NCBI GenBank assembly: GCA_002734085.1
Contig: NVXV01000004.1
Span: 76,122-140,121 of the forward strand
DNA: 64,000 nucleotides
Reading direction: 5' to 3'
Origin: Fluviicola sp.
GTDB taxonomy: Bacteria; Bacteroidota; Bacteroidia; Flavobacteriales_D; Crocinitomicaceae
Positions within the stretch are counted from its first letter, which is position 1, and each line of letters opens with the position of its first letter. Positions 41,462 through 48,804 of this stretch are shown piece by piece. Position numbers and translations under genes: made by a program. The notes under the pieces are model-generated. The model saw nothing but the letters and a program-made list of their open reading frames with translations, was not told the DNA's origin and did not search any database.

Positions 41462-42721
41462 TTAGCCCGATTTTGATTGAGATTTAGAACTATCTCGTTG
41501 TCTTTTAGCTAACAACTTATCACTAAGCTGCTCCATATCAGAACTCACTTTATGTTCCATTACCTGGGCATAAATTTGTGTTGTGGCTAGCTTAGTATGA
41601 CCTAGTAATTTCGAAACGGTTTCAATAGGAACGCCATTGGATAATGTTACGGTTGTTGCAAAGGTATGACGTGCAATGTGCATGGTTAGCTTTTTTGTAA
41701 TACCACAAACATCTGCAATTTCTTTTAGGTATGCATTCATCTTCTGGTTCGATTTTACCGGGAGTAACTTATCCTTTAGTTCGCAATAAGGATGTCCTTT
41801 GTATCTTTCAAGGATTTCCAAAGCAGGTTGAAGCAATGGAACGTTAGAAGCTGTTCCAGTTTTCTTTCTGTTGGTATAAATCCACAATTCGCCATTTATG
41901 CCTCGAAATAAGTCTTGTGAGGTAAGTTTCTCTACATCTACAAAAGCGTAGCCTGTATAGCAACAGAATAGGAAAATATCGCGGACTTCCTCCAATCGTT
42001 GGATAGCGAATTCTTTTTCGGCTAACACTTGTAATTCTTCTTCTGTTAAAATTTGTCGTTGTACTTTCTTATTGGAACATTTGAAACCTGCAAATGGATT
42101 CTTGGCCAGCCAATCATTAGCTACTGCCATATTGATTACTTTTTTTAGGTTTCGGATGTATTTCATGGTGGTATTGTGACCGATCGATTGGTCAACTTTT
42201 AAGAAGTATTCGAACTCTGTAATAAATTGGTGGTTTAATGACTCTAAGGGGATATCGGATCTGTTGAATTTCTTCTTAACGTAAAGTTGAAGTTTTTTGA
42301 GGACTGTTTCGAATTTCGTGTGTGTTGCTTTGACAACATCAATTCCGATTCGTTCTTTCATACTGTCGTTATGGTATGTGAACGTCTCAAAAAGGGTTTT
42401 ACTCACCTCTTCAATACCGAGGTAACTATTTTTAACCACATCAGCCGATATATGCTCTCCTTTCGACAACAATATATTGTAGTGCTTTTGAATTTCTGCT
42501 TTTACATGATCTAAGTAAATATTAAGCGTACGGATATCTTCAGTTTTCCCTTTTGCGCGTTCTATTTCTTTACTCCAATTTTCTGGTTCAATTTTTCTTC
42601 TTAATGAAAATTGTGTCCGTTTACCATCTATTGTTATTCTGCAATAAATGGGAGCCTGTCCATTATAAATTCTGGATTTATACAACCAGAAAAGAATTGA
42701 GAAGGTTTGATTTGTTTTCAT
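41462..42721 (-). CDS. Tyrosine integrase, CTnDOT (IntDOT) type
   Basis: With the ATG at 42721 (MKTNQTFSILFWL) the protein has 419 residues. A longer frame to 42778 would run through an inverted repeat, and its extra 19 residues do not fit the family start. It has an arm-binding N-terminal domain (about 1-90), a core-binding domain and a catalytic domain. Catalytic residues are Lys287, His348, Arg351 (HIARHT), His375 (LLGH) and Tyr384 (QIYA). The usual first arginine is Ala259 (TGYAF); IntDOT itself has serine there, so the change marks the class and not inactivation. It probably inserted the island next to tRNA-Asp. Confidence 0.92.
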   Translation of the reverse strand: MKTNQTFSILFWLYKSRIYNGQAPIYCRITIDGKRTQFSLRRKIEPENWSKEIERAKGKTEDIRTLNIYLDHVKAEIQKHYNILLSKGEHISADVVKNSYLGIEEVSKTLFETFTYHNDSMKERIGIDVVKATHTKFETVLKKLQLYVKKKFNRSDIPLESLNHQFITEFEYFLKVDQSIGHNTTMKYIRNLKKVINMAVANDWLAKNPFAGFKCSNKKVQRQILTEEELQVLAEKEFAIQRLEEVRDIFLFCCYTGYAFVDVEKLTSQDLFRGINGELWIYTNRKKTGTASNVPLLQPALEILERYKGHPYCELKDKLLPVKSNQKMNAYLKEIADVCGITKKLTMHIARHTFATTVTLSNGVPIETVSKLLGHTKLATTQIYAQVMEHKVSSDMEQLSDKLLAKRQRDSSKSQSKSG

Positions 42722-42734
42722 ATTATCCTGTTTT

Positions 42735-42835
42735 AAAAGTGTACCGATTAACTTGTAAAACGCTATAAAATATATCAAAATGAATCTTCCAAACCCTTTG
42801 TTAATAAAGAGTTTTGGGTTAATCGGTACACTTTT
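42735..42835. repeat. Perfect 18-bp inverted repeat upstream of the integrase
   Basis: AAAAGTGTACCGATTAAC (42735-42752) and its exact reverse complement (42818-42835) flank 65 bases just before the integrase start. A site of this kind next to int is likely to bind the integrase or an accessory protein, or to belong to the attachment region. Confidence 0.7.
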
Positions 42836-42847
42836 TCAAAAATAATA

Positions 42848-42883
42848 TTGGGTGTACCGAATATGGTACCAACTTGGGTGTAT
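42848..42883. promoter_or_regulatory. Repeated TTGGGTGTA sites, candidate arm-type sites
   Basis: TTGGGTGTA occurs at 42848-42856 and 42874-42882, and CCAACTTGGGTGTAT (42869-42883) is identical to 40563-40577. Short direct repeats flanking a tyrosine-integrase gene are typical arm-type or excisionase sites. No binding evidence is available. Confidence 0.45.
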
Positions 42884-42915
42884 TATTTGAATGTTTTGTG
42901 AGGGGTATTAATTAA

Positions 42916-42949
42916 AAAACCCTTTAAAACGTTCGTTTTAAAGGGTTTT
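42916..42949 (-). terminator. Rho-independent terminator of tRNA-Asp
   Basis: A perfect 15-bp stem (42916-42930 with 42935-42949) and four-base loop lies 25 bases past the tRNA 3' end. In the leftward transcript the stem ends in a run of U residues. Its intact state shows that the island did not disrupt the tRNA unit. Confidence 0.85.
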
Positions 42950-42973
42950 GATTTGTTTTGACTTCCGTCAAAG

Positions 42974-43047
42974 CGGTCTGGACGGGACTCGAACCCGCGA
43001 CCCCCTGCGTGACAGGCAGGTATTCTAACCAACTGAACTACCAGACC
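42974..43047 (-). tRNA. tRNA-Asp (GTC)
   Basis: A 74-nt cloverleaf. The acceptor GGTCTGG pairs with CCAGACC and the discriminator is G. The D arm reads TAGTTCAGTTGGTTAGA, the anticodon stem CCTGC/GCAGG holds the loop CTGTCAC with anticodon GTC, and the T arm contains GGTTCGAGTCCC. CCA is not encoded. tRNA genes are common integration neighbours for islands of this type. Confidence 0.97.
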
Positions 43048-43079
43048 AAAATAAACTTTTTAAATAAATTTTGGTTTTA

Positions 43080-43124
43080 TTGGTATTCTACCAATCCCGA
43101 AAATTCGGGAACCAAAATAAACTT
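43080..43124 (-). other. Possible decayed tRNA 5' half in the tRNA-Asp leader
   Basis: Within the leader, the leftward strand reads AAGTTTATTTTGGT, then a TCCCGAA/TTCGGGA hairpin, then TTGGTAGAATACC. The tRNA-Asp has the same AAGTTTATTTTGGT upstream flank and GGTTAGAATACC in its D arm. The order and spacing are alike, so this may be the remnant of a duplicated tRNA. The similarity is short, and I rank this as tentative. Confidence 0.3.
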
Positions 43125-43237
43125 GTTAATTGACAACAGTCAACGACAACCGAAGTTGCTTTATTTTGTATTGTTCATCTTTGCAATTGCAAAGTTATTA
43201 TTCTATTTCAAATCGCGCTACCGTTGTAAGGCGGGTG

Positions 43238-43267
43238 CAAATATAGGGGGTATTTTTGAATGTGCAA
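43238..43267 (-). promoter_or_regulatory. Bacteroidota-type promoter for the tRNA-Asp unit
   Basis: The leftward strand reads TTG, 19 bases, then TATATTTG, matching the Bacteroidota -33 TTTG and -7 TAnnTTTG elements, where the -33 base before TTG is G. Transcription would start near 43231, leaving a leader of about 185 nt before the tRNA. Confidence 0.7.
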
Positions 43268-43339
43268 CATTTTTTTGAAAAAAAACTAACTTTTTTTGCT
43301 TGTATCAATTAGTGATTTGAAAATAGGACAGTTGTACAC

Positions 43340-44542
43340 TTAATCTAAATCCAAGTGTTTAAACTTAAATGAGTATTTCGTCATTGCAGTTGTGCTAAAA
43401 TCCACCTCCCCATCTAATTGTTGCGTTAAGGAGTGAATTAGTTCTCTACCAAAAGTACTTTTACCTTCAGAAGATTTCCAATTACCATTATCCTCGTACG
43501 TAAACTTAAAATATTCATCGTCGAACCCTGATATAATCACGTTTATGGACGGTACCTCTGTATTTGTAAACGCGTGCTTTAAGGAATTTGAAAAAAGTTC
43601 GTTATAGATTAAAGCCAAAGGCACGATCGATTTTAAACCGATTTTTTCAATCTCAAATTTAAATGACAAGTCGACGTTAAAGTTGATTTGATATGAGTTC
43701 ATTAAATCATTCGATAACCCCATAAAATATTCTTCAAGGTTTATTCTTGAGAATTCCTCTGCTTGATAGATTCTATCGTGAATCAGAGCCATTGTTAAAA
43801 TACGATTAATACTATCATTAAATTTTTCTACCTCTGAATCGCTATCCAACTCATGCATTTGCAATCTTAACAAACTCGTAATCACTTGAAGATTGTTCTT
43901 AACGCGATGGTGAATTTCCTTCAACATGATTGTTTTTTCCTCTTCTCTTAATAAAATCTCATTATTCTGATTGACTAATTCTACGTTTTTCTTTTTCAAC
44001 AAATCATCTGAAGCCTTACTAGATTGAAGAATTGTATAAATAATATATCCTAAAAGAAATAAAGCAAAAAACGACTCATAATAGACAGAATAGTACACTT
44101 CATCTGAAAGTGTCTTTAGTATACGATTATGATAGGGAAAAATGTAATGTAAGTAATACAAAAAGACTCCTAACGATACTACGATAAAAGCTATTCCCCA
44201 TTTTACACCTACTATATACATCACTGCAATGTTCAAAAGCATGATCCAAAAAGGTGCTCCAACATGCATGGTACCATCATTAAAGATTAAGTTCCCAAAA
44301 ATCAAAACAAATAGCAGCATGAAATAGATCTTTGCAACTATCGAAAAGTCTTTTGTCAAACGTATAACATAAAGTATAGTTAGACTAAAAAAGACATTTG
44401 CAAAAGAAGGAATAAGCATGGAGTATGTCCCCAAAAATATTGAAACTATAGTTGATACAACCCCAATTATTAAAACTGCAAATGTTAGATTATATAGAAG
44501 TGTCAGTCTAGATTTATCATGTACAGAGTCTAATAAGGACAT
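43340..44542 (-). CDS. Membrane sensor histidine kinase (HisKA_2 type)
   Basis: The chosen ATG at 44542 follows a strong AGGAGG seven bases upstream, unusual in this window, and precedes MSLLDSVHDKSRL; a longer frame reaches 44629. The 400-aa protein has about six N-terminal membrane helices (roughly 15-185), a coiled-coil linker, then the H-box EIHHRVKNNLQVITSLL with the phosphoacceptor histidine. The ATPase domain N-box is ALIYNELFSNSLKHAF and ends with a GxFGREL-like lid (KSTFGRELIHSL). HisKA_2 kinases often pair with LytTR or other response regulators encoded elsewhere; none is adjacent. The signal is unknown. Confidence 0.88.
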   Translation of the reverse strand: MSLLDSVHDKSRLTLLYNLTFAVLIIGVVSTIVSIFLGTYSMLIPSFANVFFSLTILYVIRLTKDFSIVAKIYFMLLFVLIFGNLIFNDGTMHVGAPFWIMLLNIAVMYIVGVKWGIAFIVVSLGVFLYYLHYIFPYHNRILKTLSDEVYYSVYYESFFALFLLGYIIYTILQSSKASDDLLKKKNVELVNQNNEILLREEEKTIMLKEIHHRVKNNLQVITSLLRLQMHELDSDSEVEKFNDSINRILTMALIHDRIYQAEEFSRINLEEYFMGLSNDLMNSYQINFNVDLSFKFEIEKIGLKSIVPLALIYNELFSNSLKHAFTNTEVPSINVIISGFDDEYFKFTYEDNGNWKSSEGKSTFGRELIHSLTQQLDGEVDFSTTAMTKYSFKFKHLDLD

Positions 44543-44621
44543 ACATCCTCCTATAAAGTAGGTTTTCAGCTTTCTGTACATGTTTATAAAAATACTTCTA
44601 TCATTAAAAACATAAATCAAT

Positions 44622-44652
44622 AAAAACAACTTTTAGTCGAGAAGGTTGTTTT
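44622..44652 (-). terminator. Probable terminator after the carB unit
   Basis: In the leftward RNA, AAAACAACCUU pairs with AAAGUUGUUUU around an eight-base loop and runs into a U-rich tract. It lies about 70 bp past the DUF4834 stop. Confidence 0.5.
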
Positions 44653-44723
44653 CTGAGTTAAACAAGTTGTTTTCCTCGATGATTTAGTTTCTGATGAGAC
44701 AGCAAGTAATTCTACTGTAAAGG

Positions 44724-44975
44724 TTAATCTTTAATTTCTTCAAAATCGACATCTTCAGCATCCGTATACCCTTTATTCATCACTTTGGTTTTACCTTTTT
44801 CGCGCTCACTCCGCTCTTTCTCTTTACGGAAGTTCTCACTGTTTTGATTGTAGCGGCGTTCCTCGTCTATGTTTCGTTTAGCCATAAAAACCCTGCCCAA
44901 AAAACGAATGATAACAAACACTGCGATGATAATCAATATCATACGCAGTGTTCCCGGAATACTTAAAAACATCAT
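44724..44975 (-). CDS. DUF4834-like small membrane protein
   Basis: An 83-aa protein with one N-terminal membrane helix (MILIIIAVFVIIRFLGRVF) and a highly charged soluble tail rich in Arg, Lys and Glu, ending in an acidic DAEDVDFEEIKD. This fits the DUF4834 family of Bacteroidota. Its ATG overlaps the carB stop by four bases, so it is translationally coupled to carbamoyl phosphate synthesis. Why is not known. The role is unassigned. Confidence 0.7.
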   Translation of the reverse strand: MMFLSIPGTLRMILIIIAVFVIIRFLGRVFMAKRNIDEERRYNQNSENFRKEKERSEREKGKTKVMNKGYTDAEDVDFEEIKD

Positions 44976-47788
44976 CTTGAAAGATATAAGTTACGTTCAG
45001 AGAAAATCTTAGTAAAGAATGGATCTTTCAAATCTTTAATGAAACGAATAGCTTCTCCAGTCGATTTCATTTCAGGCCCTAATTCTTTATTCACATTTGG
45101 GAACTTGTTGAAAGAAAACACTGGGATTTTAATCGCATATCCTTCTTTTCTAGGATTGAAATTGAAGTCTTTCACCTTTTTATCGCCTAACATCACTTTT
45201 GTAGCATAGTTCACATAAGGTTCATCATAGGCCTTTGCAATAAATGGAACCGTACGTGAAGCTCTTGGATTTGCTTCAATTACATATACTTTATCATTTT
45301 TAATTGCAAACTGAATGTTCATTAAACCCACTGTTTCTAATTCTACAGCTATCTTCTTAGTAATATCTTCAATTTGTTGCATAACTAAATCCCCTAAATT
45401 GTAAGGAGGTAGAACAGCGTAAGAATCACCTGAATGGATTCCCGCTGGTTCGATGTGCTGCATTACGCCAATGATATACACATCTTTACCATCACAAATC
45501 GCATCTGCTTCTGCTTCAATCGCTCCACCAAGGAAGTGATCCAATAAAATCTGATTCTCAGGCATATCTCGCAATATATCTACCACGTGATGTTCAAGCT
45601 CTTCTTTATTAATAACGATTTTCATCTTTTGTCCTCCAAGAACGTATGATGGTCTCACTAATAAAGGGAATCCTAAAGTATCTGATAATTCAAGTGCCTG
45701 TTCTGCACTTTCAACTACTCCGAACTCTGGATAAGGTATATTGTTCTTTTTTAACAATGCTGAAAAACGTCCTCTATCTTCTGCTAAATCTAAAGCATCA
45801 TAACTTGTACCCATGATTTTAATACCATATCTCTCCAGTTTTTCTGCTAACTTCAATGCCGTCTGACCACCTAGCTGAACAATAACTCCTTCTGGTTTTT
45901 CATGGCGAATAATATCATAAATATGTTCCCAAAAAACAGGCTCAAAATACAATTTGTCAGCCGTATCAAAATCCGTAGAAACAGTTTCAGGATTACAGTT
46001 GATCATTACCGTTTCGTAGCCACATTCTTTTGCAGCAAGTACACCATGTACACAGGAGTAATCAAATTCTATCCCTTGTCCAATACGATTAGGACCTGAA
46101 CCTAGAACGACTATTTTTTTCTTGTCTGTTACAACACTTTCATTTTCTTCTTCGAAAGTAGAATAGTAATAGGGTGTTTGCGCTTCGAATTCCGCTGCAC
46201 AAGTATCAACAAGTTTATAAACACGATTAATACCGAGCTCTTCACGTCTACTGTGTACTGAAGACTCTAAACATTTCACCAAATGAGCGATTTGTCTATC
46301 GGCATAACCTTTCTGTTTCGCTTCAAAGAAGAGGTCTTTTGGTAAGTCGTCTATCGAGAATTTCTCAATTCTTCTTTCAAGTTTAATTAGTTCTTCAATT
46401 TGTTTCAAGAACCAAACATCAATCTTTGTTTTTTCAAAGATACGTTTGAAAGGAATTCCTAGTTTAATAGCATCATAAATATGGAATAATCGATTCCAGC
46501 TAGGATTCTCTAAACTATCTAATATTTTATCTTGATCAGTGATTTCTTTGCCGTCGGCACCCAGTCCATTTCTATTAATTTCTAATGACTGACACGCCTT
46601 TTGCAATGCTTCCTGGAAAGATCTTCCAATCCCCATAACTTCTCCCACAGATTTCATTTGAAGTCCTAACGAGCGATCAGCACCTGGGAATTTATTAAAG
46701 TTCCAACGAGGAATCTTTACAATTACATAATCCAAAGTCGGCTCAAAAAGCGCTGAAGTTGTCTTTGTAATTTGATTTTTTAATTCACTTAAGTTATACC
46801 CTATCGCGAGTTTTGCAGCAATTTTCGCAATCGGATATCCCGTTGCTTTAGATGCTAATGCAGAAGAACGAGAAACTCGTGGGTTAATTTCTATAGCAAT
46901 GATATCTTCTTTATCATCCGGTGAAACCGCAAATTGAACATTACATCCTCCAGCGAAGTTACCAATCGAACGCATCATATGGATTGCCATATCACGCATT
47001 TTTTGAAAAGCCGTATCACTTAAAGTCATTGCGGGAGCAACAGTAATGGAATCTCCTGTATGAATCCCCATTGGGTCAAAGTTCTCAATCGAACAGATAA
47101 TTACTACGTTATCATTTGCATCTCTTAAAAGCTCCAACTCATATTCCTTCCAACCCATTAGGGCTTTATCAATCATAACTTCATGAATCGGTGAAACATG
47201 AAGCGCTTGATCGAGCAAGTTGTCAAAATCTTTTTCATTATAAACAACCCCGGCACCTGCTCCACCTAAAGTATAAGAAGCACGAATACAAACAGGGAAA
47301 CCAAATTCTTGTGCAACACTCTTACCTTCCAAAAACGATTTTGCTGTTTTCTGAGGCGCCATTCCAACACCGATACGTTCCATCAAATCTCTAAATGCTT
47401 CACGATTTTCAGTAATTTCGATTGCCTCAATATCGACACCAATCATTTCTACACCGTGCTCTTCCCAAATACCTAATTCCTGACATTTGATTGCAAGGTT
47501 TAATGCTGTTTGTCCTCCCATCGTTGGCAATACCGCATCAATCTTATGATTGGCAAGAATCTTTAAAATGCTTTCAGGTTCGAGCGGTTCCAAATAAACG
47601 TTATCTGCAACCACCTTATCGGTCATTATTGTTGCAGGATTCGAATTGATTAATGTTACTTCAATTCCCTCCTCTCTGAGAGAACGTGATGCTTGTGAAC
47701 CCGCGTAGTCAAATTCACATGCTTGACCAATAACAATGGGACCACTCCCAATGATTAAAATAGACTTAATCTTCTCGTTTTTAGGCAT
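44972..47788 (-). CDS. carB: Carbamoyl-phosphate synthase large subunit, short form
   Basis: This 938-aa enzyme joins bicarbonate, ammonia from the small subunit and two ATP to make carbamoyl phosphate for arginine and pyrimidine synthesis. It shows the two homologous ATP-grasp halves: the first begins GSGPIVIGQACEFDYAGSQA near 13, the second GSGPNRIGQGIEFDYS near 560. Both metal-binding EINPR/EANPRASR strands are present. It ends at YLSR soon after the second half and lacks the 130 to 140-residue C-terminal MGS-like allosteric domain of E. coli CarB. This is a natural end, because the next gene is coupled to it. A TACATTTG element 50 bp upstream may be its promoter. Confidence 0.97.
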   Translation of the reverse strand: MPKNEKIKSILIIGSGPIVIGQACEFDYAGSQASRSLREEGIEVTLINSNPATIMTDKVVADNVYLEPLEPESILKILANHKIDAVLPTMGGQTALNLAIKCQELGIWEEHGVEMIGVDIEAIEITENREAFRDLMERIGVGMAPQKTAKSFLEGKSVAQEFGFPVCIRASYTLGGAGAGVVYNEKDFDNLLDQALHVSPIHEVMIDKALMGWKEYELELLRDANDNVVIICSIENFDPMGIHTGDSITVAPAMTLSDTAFQKMRDMAIHMMRSIGNFAGGCNVQFAVSPDDKEDIIAIEINPRVSRSSALASKATGYPIAKIAAKLAIGYNLSELKNQITKTTSALFEPTLDYVIVKIPRWNFNKFPGADRSLGLQMKSVGEVMGIGRSFQEALQKACQSLEINRNGLGADGKEITDQDKILDSLENPSWNRLFHIYDAIKLGIPFKRIFEKTKIDVWFLKQIEELIKLERRIEKFSIDDLPKDLFFEAKQKGYADRQIAHLVKCLESSVHSRREELGINRVYKLVDTCAAEFEAQTPYYYSTFEEENESVVTDKKKIVVLGSGPNRIGQGIEFDYSCVHGVLAAKECGYETVMINCNPETVSTDFDTADKLYFEPVFWEHIYDIIRHEKPEGVIVQLGGQTALKLAEKLERYGIKIMGTSYDALDLAEDRGRFSALLKKNNIPYPEFGVVESAEQALELSDTLGFPLLVRPSYVLGGQKMKIVINKEELEHHVVDILRDMPENQILLDHFLGGAIEAEADAICDGKDVYIIGVMQHIEPAGIHSGDSYAVLPPYNLGDLVMQQIEDITKKIAVELETVGLMNIQFAIKNDKVYVIEANPRASRTVPFIAKAYDEPYVNYATKVMLGDKKVKDFNFNPRKEGYAIKIPVFSFNKFPNVNKELGPEMKSTGEAIRFIKDLKDPFFTKIFSERNLYLSR

Positions 47789-47837
47789 TCCAATTTCTGT
47801 TTTTAGCTAAAGAAAATAGCTCGTTATAAATTGGACA

Positions 47838-47845
47838 CAAATGTA
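47838..47845 (-). promoter_or_regulatory. Candidate -7 element for carB
   Basis: TACATTTG on the leftward strand matches the Bacteroidota TAnnTTTG -7 consensus and would give a leader of about 43 nt before carB. A TTTG -33 element is not evident at the usual spacing. Confidence 0.4.
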
Positions 47846-47973
47846 ATTGAAATTTACTACTTTTATGGGCGTGCATAATATTTTTTAGCTACTGATTGCA
47901 CCAATTTCCTTGTTTGGAATTGAAGTTTAAAATGATAATTTGAATAAAAAACAAAATATAGGAATCGTTATTA

Positions 47974-48804
47974 ATGAATGTTGAAAAAGAAATAAAAGAA
48001 ATCGTACTTGATGACCTCAAACTCGAATACCATATCTATGGTAAAGGAAACACCCATGTTTTATGCTTTCACGGACATGGAAAGAGTGCTGATGACTTTG
48101 AGTTTTTATCAAGTCAGGATAGAAAAATTGTTTCTGTAAATCTATTTTTACATGGAAATTCAACTTTCGATGCGTCTAGAATAACAACTAATTTGCTTAC
48201 TTCAAAAGATGTTGAAAAATTGTTAGAAAAATTATTTTTTAAAGAAAAGATAAGTGAATTTCATTGGGTGGCTTATAGTCAAGGAGGGCGATTTTTATTA
48301 ACGACACTCCCCTATTTTGGAAGTCGTGTAAAGAGTATACATCTTTTAGCTCCCGATGGATTAAACGATAAAAATTTCTACAGTTGGTCGCAACGTAGGT
48401 GGTGGGCACGAAAGTTATTCAGGCGATGGACTAAAAAACCACATGAGTTACTTGGTATTTCCAAAGCATTGGTAAAAGGAAAAATTATTCGTCCAAAGGT
48501 TGTTGATTTCCTTCAATATTACGCTGAGGATAAAAAAAGATTAAAACTTGCCTACAGCACGTGGGCTGGATTTCGAAATCTTCGTCCATCCACCGATGAG
48601 ATTCGCAATGTAATTGAACAAAAGAACATTCCGATGAAACTAATCATTGGAGAGTATGATCAAATTATACCTAAATCGAGTGCTGAGAAGTTCTTGGGTA
48701 AAATAGGAATACCTGAATCTTTGATCAGTCTACCTTTTGGTCATGACTTATTTAGAGAAGAAGTCATTGAGGAACTGAAAAAGAATATTAAATTTCAGGA
48801 TTAG
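47974..48804 (+). CDS. Alpha/beta hydrolase
   Basis: A 276-aa protein with a standard hydrolase fold: CFHGHGKSADDF supplies the oxyanion loop, AYSQGG holds nucleophile Ser102, IIGEYDQIIP supplies the aspartate and FGHDLF the histidine near the C-terminus. The whole catalytic triad is visible. A lid-like helical region rich in Arg/Trp (SWSQRRWWARKLFRRW) lies in the middle. It is divergent from carB and its stop overlaps the convergent beta-barrel gene. Substrate unknown; it resembles MenH/lipase-like small esterases. Confidence 0.82.
   Translation: MNVEKEIKEIVLDDLKLEYHIYGKGNTHVLCFHGHGKSADDFEFLSSQDRKIVSVNLFLHGNSTFDASRITTNLLTSKDVEKLLEKLFFKEKISEFHWVAYSQGGRFLLTTLPYFGSRVKSIHLLAPDGLNDKNFYSWSQRRWWARKLFRRWTKKPHELLGISKALVKGKIIRPKVVDFLQYYAEDKKRLKLAYSTWAGFRNLRPSTDEIRNVIEQKNIPMKLIIGEYDQIIPKSSAEKFLGKIGIPESLISLPFGHDLFREEVIEELKKNIKFQD

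Larger units (their letters stand above)
1..42883. mobile_element. Right-hand portion of an integrated genomic island beside tRNA-Asp
   Basis: All genes from the left edge to the integrase read leftward and none is a housekeeping gene. The integrase, RteC-like, HTH and DnaC-like genes sit at the right end, next to a tRNA-Asp gene and its intact terminator. Cargo is dominated by defence or conflict genes. The left end and its attachment site lie outside the window, and I found no copy of the tRNA 3' end elsewhere here, so the att core and exact boundary are not defined. No relaxase or conjugation gene is visible, so self-transfer is not supported from this portion. The right border is placed just after the repeated integrase-proximal sites and before the tRNA terminator; that placement is inference. 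Confidence 0.65.

Noticed and set aside
42722-42778. Longer integrase start at 42778
   Set aside because: The extra residues do not fit the family and the segment contains one arm of a perfect inverted repeat.
44972-47788. carB as a truncated pseudogene
   Set aside because: Both ATP-grasp halves are intact, and the stop is coupled by ATGA to the next gene; the short form appears normal for this group.
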